DNA of 64,000 nt from Brachyspira hampsonii (GCF_002214805.1 NZ_CP019914.1:1674001-1738000), one strand, 5' to 3'. Shown: positions 1 to 8,406, counted from the stretch's first letter. A program made the numbers and translations. The notes: a model not told the origin generated them from the sequence alone.

Positions 1-945
1 TATATTCTTTTAATTGCCTATTTATTTTCTTTTATAATAGGTTTCTCTTCAATACTTTTTTCTATTATATATTATATAATAGAAAGAGTTGCATGGCTTA
101 AATATTATATAATATTTTTATTTACTTTTTCTCTTCTTCTTTTGATAAGGGCTGTAAAAATTCTAAGTTTTTTAACAGTGCCATATTTCATGTCTAATAA
201 TATATTTAATACATTATACTTCTTTAGTTTTTCTGTAGCTATGTCATTAATGCTATATTTTATACCGGCATTTCTATATAGATTTTTAAATATAAAATGG
301 AATTTCAAACAAAATATCATATATATCAGCATATCAATAATTCATTTTATATTAAGCATATTAGGAATATTGATAAAGTTTGATATGTATATAATAAGCA
401 GTATTATTTTTTATATTTCTATAATTGTAATATTTATAATAGGGGCAGTAAATTATAAGAATATAAAAGATAAGACTATGAAATTAATAGTAAAGATACT
501 TGGACTTATAACTATAATAATATATCCGGTTCTTATATATCAGCTTATTATTTATAGAATTGAAGCATCTGATATAGGTTCTATGGATATAACATTGGTA
601 TTGTTTTATATATGGTGGAATTTAGTAATGCTTGGTTATTTATCTTGGTATTTTATCAATATTCTTAATAATAAAATATCAAAATCAGGTAATATTAATT
701 GTGAAAGCACTATAGAAGATGGTATTAAATATAATAATAATGTAGAAAAAAAAGAAATAGATGTGAATTTAACTAAAAGAGAGAAAGAAATATTATCATA
801 TCTTCTTGATGGAAAAACTAATAAAGAGGTATCATTAATTTTAAGTATATCTCTTAATACGGTAAATAATCATGTAGCCAATATATATGAGAAATCAGGT
901 GTAAAGAATAGGGTAGAATTAGTAAATAAGTTTTCTAAAAAATAG
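1..945 (+). CDS. LuxR-type membrane-bound transcriptional regulator (5' end outside window)
   Basis: The frame is open from base 1, so the true start lies upstream; an internal TTG at 142 is not a credible start. The visible part begins with roughly six or seven hydrophobic segments with few charges, then a short Asn/Lys-rich linker, then a C-terminal LuxR/GerE helix-turn-helix over the last 60 residues. The helix-turn-helix shows the usual signature: LTKREKEIL, then GKTNKEVSLILSIS, then NTVNNHVANIYEKSGVKNR. This layout suggests a membrane sensor that binds DNA directly from the inner membrane. The ligand and target genes are unknown. A strong hairpin at 992-1023 closes the gene. The DNA-binding domain is certain; the sensor role is inferred. 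Confidence 0.85.
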   Translation, partial: YILLIAYLFSFIIGFSSILFSIIYYIIERVAWLKYYIIFLFTFSLLLLIRAVKILSFLTVPYFMSNNIFNTLYFFSFSVAMSLMLYFIPAFLYRFLNIKWNFKQNIIYISISIIHFILSILGILIKFDMYIISSIIFYISIIVIFIIGAVNYKNIKDKTMKLIVKILGLITIIIYPVLIYQLIIYRIEASDIGSMDITLVLFYIWWNLVMLGYLSWYFINILNNKISKSGNINCESTIEDGIKYNNNVEKKEIDVNLTKREKEILSYLLDGKTNKEVSLILSISLNTVNNHVANIYEKSGVKNRVELVNKFSKK

Positions 946-991
946 CTTTCAATTATGTATATAATTACTTGTTTATGATAACTTAATTTTT

Positions 992-1023
992 AAAAATAGT
1001 AAGAATAATAACTTACTATTTTT
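992..1023. terminator. Bidirectional Rho-independent terminator
   Basis: A 12-bp inverted repeat (AAAAATAGTAAG / CTTACTATTTTT) with an 8-nt loop has A and T runs on both sides. It lies between the end of the LuxR-type gene on the plus strand and the end of flgM on the minus strand, so it can serve both convergent transcripts. Confidence 0.8.
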
Positions 1024-1064
1024 AAGATTAGATTAAAGATGAGCTAAATATATAAGAGAGTCTA

Positions 1065-1358
1065 TTATTCTATAGGCATAGAATCTATTATAGAATTAGC
1101 CAAAGAGTTTAATACTTCTTCTCTTAATGCACCATCTTGCATGTATAATTCTAATCTTTTTTTAGCTTCTGCAATTTTTTCTTCTCTTACATCTGGAGCT
1201 TCTTTGATGATGTTCATTAGTTTTTCATTTTGCAAAGCTAATCTTGATTCATTAGAAATTTCTATTCTATCTGAACCCATTTTAGAAACTTTTTCATTAT
1301 ACTTAATATTAGATTTTTGTTGTATATTTGATGTGCCGCCTATTTTATCAATTGTCAT
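1065..1358 (-). CDS. flgM: Negative regulator of flagellin synthesis FlgM (anti-sigma-28)
   Basis: A 97-residue product beginning MTIDKIGG, as FlgM proteins typically do, with the FlgM C-terminal pattern: REEKIAEAKKRLELYMQDG, then two helices ending SLANSIIDS. FlgM binds the flagellar sigma factor FliA and is exported when the hook is complete, so late flagellar genes switch on. The start was chosen at 1358 because AAGGAG lies 7 nt upstream; a longer reading to 1424 would only add rsmI sequence in another frame. The first 11 bases overlap the end of rsmI, so the flgM ribosome-binding site is inside the rsmI coding sequence. The two genes are probably co-transcribed and perhaps translationally coupled. 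Confidence 0.88.
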   Translation of the reverse strand: MTIDKIGGTSNIQQKSNIKYNEKVSKMGSDRIEISNESRLALQNEKLMNIIKEAPDVREEKIAEAKKRLELYMQDGALREEVLNSLANSIIDSMPIE

Positions 1359-2094
1359 AGTCTGACTCCTTACATAAATTATTTTCGGCATTAGCCTTGC
1401 ATACTTTAGATTTTCTATTATCAATTATAATACAAAATTCTCCTTTAGTTAGTATACTACCATCTATAAAAAAATCAAGGATATTTTTAGCTTCTGATCT
1501 TATTATTTGCTCAAATTGTTTGGTGATTTCTCTTCCGATAACAATATCCGTTTTTTCTCCGAATATGTTAACAATATCTTCTATGCATTCTTTTACTCTA
1601 TAAACAGATTCATATATTACTATTATTGTTTTCTGATTATTATATAAGTCCTTTAATTGATTCCTTCTTTTGCCTGATTTATTGGAAAGAAATCCTACAA
1701 ATAAAGTGTTGCCTGAAATTCCTGAAACTGATAGTAAAGAAGTGAATGCTGATATTCCTCCTACAGGCACTATCTTTATATTTTTTTCTATTGCCAATTT
1801 TATGATGCTTACACCGGGATCGCTTATGCATGGAGTTCCTGCATCGCTTATTATGGCAGCTGAGTTTCCATTTAATATTTCATTTATATATTCATTTATT
1901 CTATATTCTGATGAATGGCTATGATAAGAAAACAATTTATTTTTTATATTATAAAAGTTAAGTAGTTTTATGGCAACTCTTGTATCTTCTGCTAATATAA
2001 AATCTACATTTCTAAGTATTTTCAAAGCTCTTATAGTTATATCTTCCATATTTCCTATAGGGGTAGCAACTACATATATTACGCCATTTTCCAC
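1348..2094 (-). CDS. rsmI: 16S rRNA (cytidine-1402-2'-O)-methyltransferase RsmI
   Basis: A 248-residue tetrapyrrole-methylase-fold protein. It carries the RsmI hallmarks VVATPIGNMEDIT at residues 8-20, LAEDTR near 34, SDAGTPCISDPG at 83-94, VGGISAF, and a late KTIIVIYES segment. RsmI methylates the ribose of C1402 in the decoding centre of 16S rRNA. The start is a GTG: the frame stays open upstream to about 2200, but no ATG, GTG or TTG occurs there, and the N-terminus produced by the GTG matches the family (M..GVIYVVATPIG). No good Shine-Dalgarno precedes it, so a non-standard upstream start remains possible. flgM follows with an 11-base overlap. Confidence 0.93.
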   Translation of the reverse strand: MENGVIYVVATPIGNMEDITIRALKILRNVDFILAEDTRVAIKLLNFYNIKNKLFSYHSHSSEYRINEYINEILNGNSAAIISDAGTPCISDPGVSIIKLAIEKNIKIVPVGGISAFTSLLSVSGISGNTLFVGFLSNKSGKRRNQLKDLYNNQKTIIVIYESVYRVKECIEDIVNIFGEKTDIVIGREITKQFEQIIRSEAKNILDFFIDGSILTKGEFCIIIDNRKSKVCKANAENNLCKESDYDN

Positions 2095-2259
2095 TATATT
2101 TTTATTATTCTCATTATTTATTATTTCTTCTGTAAACTCTTCATCAGTTTTTATATCATTGCTAATTATTTCTTTATTTTTAATAGTTATTCTCCATTTA
2201 TTTATTTATCTTTATTATATATTAAAGTTTTTATTAATACAATAATACCATAAATAAAA

Positions 2260-2275
2260 TGTTTCACATGAAACA
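2260..2275 (+). promoter_or_regulatory. parS-like 16-bp palindrome, copy 1
   Basis: TGTTTCACATGAAACA differs by one central base from the widely conserved ParB-binding parS consensus TGTTTCACGTGAAACA. The symmetry extends outwards through AAA/TTT flanks. It is intergenic, upstream of rsmI. Its exact reverse complement lies at 2458-2473. A transcription terminator is less likely, because folding would leave almost no loop. Confidence 0.6.
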
Positions 2276-2280
2276 TTTTT

Positions 2281-2380
2281 ACGCACGGTTGATAGATTAA
2301 TAATATATTAGGAATGTTTTTATATATTTGTTCTTAAATATATATTTTTTAATCGTGCGTTTGATTAGGGGCGGGCGGGC
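2281..2380. repeat. Intergenic repeat, short form (A block plus G tract)
   Basis: ACGCACGGT at 2281 and its near-complement ATCGTGCGT at 2352 bracket about 60 bp of AT-rich DNA. They are followed by GGGGCGGGCGGGC at 2368-2380. The same blocks recur in the other long gene-free stretches of the window. It sits exactly between the two parS-like sites. Confidence 0.75.
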
Positions 2381-2457
2381 TTAATAAAATTTCTTTAATT
2401 AATAAAATTATATCTGAAAGCTAATAATGTTAATAATTAATCCTTAAATAAAGAAAA

Positions 2458-2473
2458 TGTTTCATGTGAAACA
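2458..2473 (-). promoter_or_regulatory. parS-like 16-bp palindrome, copy 2 (inverted)
   Basis: TGTTTCATGTGAAACA is the exact reverse complement of the site at 2260-2275, 198 bp away, and also has one mismatch to the parS consensus. Flanking AAA/TTT bases are shared. The stretch 2474-2606 up to the next gene is AT-rich and shows nothing else that I can name. Confidence 0.6.
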
Positions 2474-2606
2474 TTTTTGTATTTAAATAAATTACTATCA
2501 ATTACGATATTTAGCATAAAAATAAATTTAAAACAATATTTTATTTTAAGTGTTTTAATATGTTTTAAAACTTGTAAAATATATTAATTAATATAAAATT
2601 ACTGAC

Positions 2607-3533
2607 ATGAATATAAAAGAAAAAATTCTTAATATAAAAAGAAAATTAATAAGAAGAAAAGATATACTATTTTCTGTTATAGTATCTTTTATACTGCATA
2701 TATTTTTATTCAGCTTTATAAATACTTCTATAATGCAGGAAGTATTCGCTTATGAAAAGGCTAAAAAAGAAGCAGAAGAAAGATATAAAAAAGATGATTA
2801 TATGTTTTTGGTTGAAACTCCGGAAGTAGAAGAGGAAGAAAGTAAAGAAGATACTCCTTTCGCCTCTGATAAAACATTAAGATCTAAAGGGCAGACAGAT
2901 GTTAATCCTTCAAAAGTATTTTCCGACACTTCAGTTTTTTCTTTTTTAGGAGACGGAGCTAATAGCCCAATAATAGAAAGAAGACCTACAGAAAATATTA
3001 AGCCTAATAATAATCAAAATCAAAATAGAGAAAAAAAAGAATTAGGAAAAGATATATCCAGAGATAATGTAGAAACTTATAAACCTAAAAATCCTGGAAT
3101 TAAAGGAGATACTAAAATACCTGCATCATTTGAAGAAGGTGCTGACAGAGCCGTTGTTTTTTCAAGTGAAACAGGAAGTATGCAGCTTGGTACTAAGGCT
3201 CAGGAATATTTTTGGTATTTCTATGCATTGGTTGGTTCTATAAGAGATTCTTGGTATCTTACTATACCAAATCAGGCTCATTATTTGGGACTTATAAGAA
3301 CTGATGAGGTTGAAGTTCTGCTTTCTATAGATGAAGAAGGAAATATAGAATTTGAAAAGTTTTTAAAAACTTCCATATTTGGTCAGACTAGCCTTGATAA
3401 TTCATGTTCAAAGGCTGTTGAATATGCTAAAAAGTTAAAGCCTCCTCCTCAAGGTTTATGGAATGATTATGCTGAAAATGGTAAAATTTATATACCATTT
3501 AAATTTATATATCAAAATTTTAGCAGGGATTAA
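2607..3533 (+). CDS. TonB-like energy-transducer protein
   Basis: A 308-residue protein with a basic N-terminus and one membrane helix (about residues 20-42), then a charged coiled/low-complexity stretch (EEAKKEAEERYKK; acidic VETPEVEEEES), an Asn/Lys/Pro-rich linker of about 100 residues, and a compact C-terminal domain from about residue 195. The C-terminus follows the TonB pattern: an aromatic helix, then EVEVLLSIDEEGNIEF, then a helix, then LKPPPQGLW and a final strand. TonB proteins couple the inner-membrane proton force to outer-membrane receptors. No ExbB/ExbD or receptor gene is in the window. No clear ribosome-binding site precedes the ATG. The EIIA gene follows 33 bp downstream in the same direction. 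The TonB assignment is by layout and C-terminal pattern only. Confidence 0.65.
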   Translation: MNIKEKILNIKRKLIRRKDILFSVIVSFILHIFLFSFINTSIMQEVFAYEKAKKEAEERYKKDDYMFLVETPEVEEEESKEDTPFASDKTLRSKGQTDVNPSKVFSDTSVFSFLGDGANSPIIERRPTENIKPNNNQNQNREKKELGKDISRDNVETYKPKNPGIKGDTKIPASFEEGADRAVVFSSETGSMQLGTKAQEYFWYFYALVGSIRDSWYLTIPNQAHYLGLIRTDEVEVLLSIDEEGNIEFEKFLKTSIFGQTSLDNSCSKAVEYAKKLKPPPQGLWNDYAENGKIYIPFKFIYQNFSRD

Positions 3534-3566
3534 TTATCTTTTATTTTTATTTATTTAGGAGTTTGT

Positions 3567-4028
3567 ATGAGTTTTATTGAAAAATATAATATTTTTTTGG
3601 AAAATGATTTTTCGTCTAAGGATGAACTTTTTGATTTTATATCTAATAAATCAAAAGAATTAAACATATCATCTAGTGTAAGCGAAGTAAAAGATGGACT
3701 ATATGATAGAGAAAAAGATGGTAATACTGTAATAGCTGATATGATAGCTATGCCTCATGCAAGAATAGAATCTATTAATGATTTAAAAGTTATTCTTATA
3801 TCATTAAAAAAACCAATACTCTATAATGAAGAAGAAAGTATTGACTTGGCATATTCTATATTGGCACCGATTGATGCTAATGACGAGTTTATTGATATAC
3901 TAATGTTAGTTGCCATTATTGTTCAGGACGGAGAATTACAAAATGTTATAAGAAATTCTAAAGCTGGCGAAGAAGAGAAAATATCAAATATGATAGACGA
4001 AGCATTAAAAATATATAATCAAATATAA
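3567..4028 (+). CDS. PTS EIIA component, fructose/PtsN type
   Basis: A 153-residue single-domain protein. The segment VIADMIAMPHARIESI contains the PTS EIIA type-2 active site, with His64 in PHAR as the phosphorylated residue. There is no EIIB or EIIC domain and no PTS permease nearby, so a regulatory PtsN-like role or a shared EIIA is as likely as direct sugar uptake. TTTAGGAG stands 7 nt before the ATG. The gene follows the TonB-like gene after 33 bp, suggesting one transcript. Confidence 0.82.
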   Translation: MSFIEKYNIFLENDFSSKDELFDFISNKSKELNISSSVSEVKDGLYDREKDGNTVIADMIAMPHARIESINDLKVILISLKKPILYNEEESIDLAYSILAPIDANDEFIDILMLVAIIVQDGELQNVIRNSKAGEEEKISNMIDEALKIYNQI

Positions 4029-4274
4029 TATTTTGTTATATATTTTTTATAAATTTATACAAAATTGCTGCTTATTTTCAATATAAGCTTATTTATTTTA
4101 ATATTCAAATTTAATCATTACAAATAATTTAAGACATACAATTCTATTTTAATATTTTTATATTTTTGTTATAATAATATATATCATTATATAATAAATT
4201 AAAATAATATGATATATGATGCAGATTTATAAATTACAACTATTAAAAAATATACGAAATCAAATATAATATAA

Positions 4275-4302
4275 TTGACAATTTTTATATAAATGTTATA
4301 AT
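4275..4302 (+). promoter_or_regulatory. Sigma-70-type promoter of the Fe-alcohol dehydrogenase
   Basis: Perfect TTGACA (4275-4280) and perfect TATAAT (4297-4302) are separated by 16 bp, about 35 bp before the ATG at 4339. AGGAG at 4326 is the ribosome-binding site. The remainder of the 310-bp gap from 4029 is AT-rich and shows nothing else recognisable. Confidence 0.8.
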
Positions 4303-4338
4303 TTAGAACAATAAAAAGATATTTTAGGAGATTAAATA

Positions 4339-5508
4339 ATGTCAAGATTTACAATTCCTAGAGATTTATACTACGGTGATAATGCTATGGAGGAATTAAA
4401 AAATTTACAAGGTCATAAAAAAGCAATAATTGTTACAGGAGGCTCTTCTATGAAAAGAGGAGGATTCCTTGACAAATGTGAAAAAATATTAAAAGAAGCT
4501 GGTTTAGAGGTTAAAATTTTTGATGGTGTTGAACCAGACCCTTCTATAGAAACAGTTTATAAAGGTGCTGAGGCTATGAGAGAGTTTAACCCTGATTTAA
4601 TAGTAGCTTTAGGAGGCGGTTCAGCTCTTGATGCTGCCAAAGCTATGTGGGTTTTCTATGAATATCCTGAGAAAAAATTCGATGATATTAAAACTCCTTT
4701 CACTATGCCTAAACTTAGAAAAAAAGCTATATTTGCAGCTATACCTTCTACAAGCGGTACTGCTTCAGAAGTTACAGCTTTCTCAGTTATAACTGATTAT
4801 TCTACAAATATTAAATACCCATTAGCCGATTTTGAAATCACTCCAGACATTGCTATACTTGATTACTCAATACCTATGACAATGCCTGAAACAGTTTCAG
4901 CTGATACAGGTATGGATGCTCTTACTCACTCTATAGAAGCTTATGTTGCATCACTTAGAACTGATATAACAGATGCTTTATCTATGAAAGCTATATATAT
5001 GATAGTACATAACATAGAAAAAGCAGTTAAAGGTGATAAAGAAGGAAGAGCAAAACTTCATGTTGCACAATGTTTGGCTGGTATGGCTTTCTCAAATGCT
5101 TTGCTTGGTATAGTTCACAGTTTGGCTCATAAAACAGGTGCAGAGTTTCATATCACACATGGAAGATGCAATGCTATACTTCTTCCTTATGTTATAGAGT
5201 ACAATTCAAAAGTTTGTGCTGACAGATTTGCTGATATAGCAAGAATGCTTAAACTTTCAGGAAACACTGATGCAGAACTTACAGCTTCATTAGTTAAAAA
5301 AGTAAAAGAATTAAATGCTAAGTTAGGCATTAAACAAACTTATAAAGAAAACGGAGTAACAGAAGAACATTTCAAACAAAAATGCGACAGTATAGTTAAA
5401 AATGCCGTTACTGATCCTTGTACAGGTTCTAACCCAAGAGAGACAGATGAAGCTAATATGAAAAAAGTATTAGAAGCAGCTTACTATGGAAATGATGTCA
5501 ACTTTTAA
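4339..5508 (+). CDS. Iron-containing alcohol dehydrogenase (butanol dehydrogenase-like)
   Basis: A 389-residue group III alcohol dehydrogenase that reduces short-chain aldehydes to alcohols with NAD(P)H during fermentation. The nucleotide-binding GGGSALDAAKAM is at residues 92-103. The metal ligands are visible as D193 and H197 (DTGMDALTHSIEAY), H260 (GIVHSLAH) and H274 (HITHGRCN). Length is normal for the family. It is a single-gene unit between a near-perfect promoter and a strong terminator, which suggests high expression. A second, more distant paralogue lies at 52588-53748. The exact substrate cannot be told from sequence. Confidence 0.9.
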   Translation: MSRFTIPRDLYYGDNAMEELKNLQGHKKAIIVTGGSSMKRGGFLDKCEKILKEAGLEVKIFDGVEPDPSIETVYKGAEAMREFNPDLIVALGGGSALDAAKAMWVFYEYPEKKFDDIKTPFTMPKLRKKAIFAAIPSTSGTASEVTAFSVITDYSTNIKYPLADFEITPDIAILDYSIPMTMPETVSADTGMDALTHSIEAYVASLRTDITDALSMKAIYMIVHNIEKAVKGDKEGRAKLHVAQCLAGMAFSNALLGIVHSLAHKTGAEFHITHGRCNAILLPYVIEYNSKVCADRFADIARMLKLSGNTDAELTASLVKKVKELNAKLGIKQTYKENGVTEEHFKQKCDSIVKNAVTDPCTGSNPRETDEANMKKVLEAAYYGNDVNF

Positions 5509-5532
5509 TTAATATATTCTAATCATAGTTTT

Positions 5533-5568
5533 CCCCAAGTGTTATTGATATAATGCTTGGGGTTTTTT
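5533..5568 (+). terminator. Rho-independent terminator of the Fe-ADH gene
   Basis: CCCCAAG (5533-5539) pairs with CTTGGGG (5556-5562) and is followed by six T residues. Confidence 0.9.
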
Positions 5569-5589
5569 ATATATTATTAAGCTTAATTT

Positions 5590-5602
5590 GGGGCGGGCGG
5601 GC
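5590..5602 (+). repeat. Isolated G tract of the intergenic repeat family
   Basis: GGGGCGGGCGGGC is identical to the G tract at 2368-2380. Here it stands alone, without the ACGCACGGT blocks, between two convergent terminators. Confidence 0.6.
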
Positions 5603-5614
5603 TTATTAGATTTT

Positions 5615-5654
5615 AAAATAAAAAGGCTTACCATTATATTATAACAGCAAGCCT
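5615..5654 (-). terminator. Rho-independent terminator of the HEAT-repeat gene
   Basis: Read on the minus strand, AGGCTTG and TAAGCCT form a stem around an AT-rich loop, followed by TTTTTATTTT. It lies 28 bp past the stop of the gene at 5682-6833. Confidence 0.7.
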
Positions 5655-5681
5655 AAAATATATATATATATATATAACTTT

Positions 5682-6833
5682 TTAATTAGGGTTATCAGCA
5701 GAGCTATTTTTTACACCTGAAAGTGATTCTTCTATTGTAACAGCTGAGGAATCTTTATCTTCGCCTATAACAGATTTTGCAAGATTCTTTATTTTATCGC
5801 TTGCAGATGAATCTGCTAATTTTTTTATAGCATCATACATATTTCCTGTAGGTGCTGATTCTTTATATAAATTAATTATTTCCATAGTGATAGCTTCTGA
5901 ATTATCATTTTTAAGTCTGTATAGAAGAAGTTCCTCTATTTCAGGCTCGGATTTATAATTAGACAATGCTTTAATAGCATAAATTCGTACAGAATCGCTG
6001 TCATTTTTAGCAGCTTCTATTATATCTTTTTTTACATCTCCATAAGCACTATATTCAGGCAGTACATATATAACCCTTGCTGTAATTTCCGGTAAGTCTT
6101 CAGCAAGAAGTTTCTGAAGTATCTCATAATTTTCAGCACTAGGATAAGCCCCCAATGCAACAACACCCATATATCTAACCAAAGCAGGCTCTCCGGCATT
6201 CTGAGCCGCATTCTGACAAATCTTCTCACCTTTAGTATTTTTAGTTTCGCTGAAATATCTTAATATCTCAACCTTAGTGCTTGAAGCAGCAGTATTATTT
6301 GTATATATTTCTAGTAAATAATCCGCAGCCATCTCTGATTTTATAGCCCCCAAAGCATTTACCATACTGTCTAATACAAGACCTGAAGCATTAGAAATTT
6401 CAGACATTATAGGAACTTCATATTGAATATCCGGATAAATGGAGCATAAATAATAAGCATCTTTTCTAACATTATCATTTTCATCTTTAATAGCATATTC
6501 TATTACAGCTTTGGCATTATCATTTTTATTTTGCTTAAAAAAATTGATAATCTCGCTTTTAACTCTGTTATTCTTTTCTTCAGGATAATGATTAGCAAGC
6601 ATTGCGATATCGGCTTCATTTTTAGTTCTTTTTATTTTAGCTATAGTTGATATTTTTTGTGTAGGAGTTCCATATTTAAAAGCTTTTTCATATTCAGGAT
6701 TTATAAGCCCTGATGAAGTATTAGTTGAAATAGTAGGGGATATTGTAGGAGCTTCATTTGTAGGACTTTCTGAAAAAGCTTCAAAATTAATTAAAATAGT
6801 GAATAATAAAATGCAAATAATAATATTTCTCAT
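5682..6833 (-). CDS. Exported HEAT-repeat protein
   Basis: A 383-residue protein with an N-terminal signal sequence (about residues 1-21, hydrophobic IIICILLFTILINF) and a short Thr/Ser/Pro-rich linker. A series of helical repeats of about 35 residues runs from residue 55 to 360, each with a pattern such as DEADIAMLANHYPEE, DENDNVRKDAYYL or NDSDSVRIYAIKALSNY. These fit HEAT/PBS-lyase-like repeats, which act as protein-binding scaffolds; no catalytic motif is visible. It is the last gene of a minus-strand group, separated by a terminator from the OmpA-like lipoproteins upstream. Periplasmic location is inferred from the signal sequence. Confidence 0.75.
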   Translation of the reverse strand: MRNIIICILLFTILINFEAFSESPTNEAPTISPTISTNTSSGLINPEYEKAFKYGTPTQKISTIAKIKRTKNEADIAMLANHYPEEKNNRVKSEIINFFKQNKNDNAKAVIEYAIKDENDNVRKDAYYLCSIYPDIQYEVPIMSEISNASGLVLDSMVNALGAIKSEMAADYLLEIYTNNTAASSTKVEILRYFSETKNTKGEKICQNAAQNAGEPALVRYMGVVALGAYPSAENYEILQKLLAEDLPEITARVIYVLPEYSAYGDVKKDIIEAAKNDSDSVRIYAIKALSNYKSEPEIEELLLYRLKNDNSEAITMEIINLYKESAPTGNMYDAIKKLADSSASDKIKNLAKSVIGEDKDSSAVTIEESLSGVKNSSADNPN

Positions 6834-6860
6834 AAAATAAAAATTTCCTTAAAGTTTATA

Positions 6861-6900
6861 ATAAAAACCTCCTTTAAAATGTGAATAATAAAGGAGGTTA
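6861..6900 (-). terminator. Rho-independent terminator between the OmpA-like and HEAT genes
   Basis: An 11-bp perfect stem AACCTCCTTTA (6866-6876) / TAAAGGAGGTT (6889-6899) is followed on the minus strand by TTTTTAT. The strand also carries AAAGGAGG, which resembles a ribosome-binding site but is about 40 bp from the next ATG. Confidence 0.85.
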
Positions 6901-6924
6901 ATTTTACTATTTATTATAATGTAA

Positions 6925-7578
6925 TCAGTTTCCCTGATATGTACTTTCTTTTCTAACATCCAAATTAGAAATATAAGTATTATATTTTACTAAATCTTCA
7001 TCATTGGCTATTATAACAAACTCATATCTTCTAAGCTCATTTTGAGTAGGATATTCAGGCAGAGCCTCACCAAGAGGACTTTCTATAACTCTTTCTGAAG
7101 GAATACCTTTAGCCAATAAGTATGCCTTACCATTTTTAGCTCTTACAACAGAAAGATTGTAATTATAAGGATATGCTTTTCCTCTATTGCTTGTATGTGC
7201 TTCCAAAACTATATTCACATTAGGATTCTTCTCTAAAAACTCTATTACCTGATTGAATGACATTTCTGCTGATGCAGGCATATTAGTTTCTACAAATTTG
7301 AATATTACTTTTGGAGTAGTTTCTAAAATTCTTCCTCTTTCAGTATCTCTTATTGAAGTATCTACAGGAAGATAAAGCTCTTCAGAACTAGATGTCAATG
7401 TTTGAGTATCTGATTCCATATTTGTATCAGCTACCACTTCTTCAGGTTTTGGTTTTTCTTCTTCTACTGCAGGAGGATTGTCTGCTATAACTACATCTTC
7501 CGGTGTTGTGCTTGTAGGCGTACTTTTACATGCTATGACAAAGATCAATAAACTAAAAATAAATAAAAGTTTTTTCAT
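6925..7578 (-). CDS. OmpA-like lipoprotein (second of a tandem pair)
   Basis: A 217-residue protein. Residues 1-17 form a lipoprotein signal ending in the lipobox FVIAC, so Cys17 is the likely lipidated residue. A Pro/Glu-rich linker follows. The C-terminal domain from about residue 85 fits the peptidoglycan-binding OmpA/MotB fold: NVNIVLEAHTSNRG (usual V.I.GHTD.RG), then LSVVRAKNGKAYLLAKGIPSERV, then ELRRYEFVI. The usual GHTD core is changed to EAHTS. It probably anchors the outer membrane to peptidoglycan. The paralogue at 7600-8211 lies 21 bp upstream in the same operon. Confidence 0.82.
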   Translation of the reverse strand: MKKLLFIFSLLIFVIACKSTPTSTTPEDVVIADNPPAVEEEKPKPEEVVADTNMESDTQTLTSSSEELYLPVDTSIRDTERGRILETTPKVIFKFVETNMPASAEMSFNQVIEFLEKNPNVNIVLEAHTSNRGKAYPYNYNLSVVRAKNGKAYLLAKGIPSERVIESPLGEALPEYPTQNELRRYEFVIIANDEDLVKYNTYISNLDVRKESTYQGN

Positions 7579-7599
7579 TATCTTACTTAAACCTCGACA

Positions 7600-8211
7600 T
7601 TAATTTGTTTCTTTATTAATGTCGACAGTTTTAGCAAAATCGTTATATTTTTTCAAATCATCTTCAGTCATTATTATTATGAATTCACTTCTTCTATTTT
7701 CTTTGAGAGTAGGGTATTCAGGCAAAGCCTCCCCGAATGCATTTTTCAATAATCTGCTGTTTTCTACCCCCAATTTTATTATATAATTAAAGCTCTTATC
7801 AGATCTTCTTTGAGATAGAGCATAGTTATAAGGAGCAGGACCTTCTTTACTTGAATGTCCTTCAGAAATTATTCTAATATCCGGATTATTATTTATTATT
7901 TGATAAACTAAGTTATAGGCCTCTTTATAAGTTCCTATTTCTATAGTATTATCAAATCCGAATTTTACTTCATAAGTTGAGCCCGGCTTACCAACATCTG
8001 CTTTAGATTTAGGGTCATGAAGCACCAATATTTTTCCTCTTGGAGTTTCTCTAACAGTAGCTCCGTCAGGTAGGTTAAGCCCTTTAGCATTTTGATTGTT
8101 AGCCTCAGTTGTTTTGAATCCGCTATTTTCTTCTGGACCAGTAGCAACAGGGGCACTTTTACATGCAGCCGCTATAATCACTACTGACATAAGTAAAAAT
8201 ATTTTTTTCAT
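7600..8211 (-). CDS. OmpA-like lipoprotein (first of a tandem pair)
   Basis: A 203-residue paralogue of the downstream gene. The lipobox is IAAAC (Cys17). A short linker is followed by an OmpA-like C-terminal domain: DIRIISEGHSSKEG, then ALSQRRSDKSFNYIIKLGVENSRL, then KENRRSEFIIIM. Both proteins share the block AFGEALPEYPT or PLGEALPEYPT, so the pair came from duplication. A peptidoglycan-anchoring role is inferred from the family. No promoter stands out in the 195-bp AT-rich gap upstream (8212-8406). Confidence 0.82.
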   Translation of the reverse strand: MKKIFLLMSVVIIAAACKSAPVATGPEENSGFKTTEANNQNAKGLNLPDGATVRETPRGKILVLHDPKSKADVGKPGSTYEVKFGFDNTIEIGTYKEAYNLVYQIINNNPDIRIISEGHSSKEGPAPYNYALSQRRSDKSFNYIIKLGVENSRLLKNAFGEALPEYPTLKENRRSEFIIIMTEDDLKKYNDFAKTVDINKETN

Positions 8212-8406
8212 AATTATATTTCCTTAAGTATCATATTTTGTATACTATTATATTAAAACAATTAACATAATATATATTTATAACAATAATAATAATATAT
8301 TCGTAAAATTTAAAAAATGATAGTTATTTTCATATATCTCCATTAATCATTTAATACATAATATTAAAACTACATTTACAACATTTTTATTTAAGTTATA
8401 TTATTT

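Noticed and set aside
2257-2280. Hairpin plus T run read as a Rho-independent terminator
   Set aside because: The palindrome is almost gapless, leaving a 2-nt loop, and is duplicated exactly in inverse; parS fits better.
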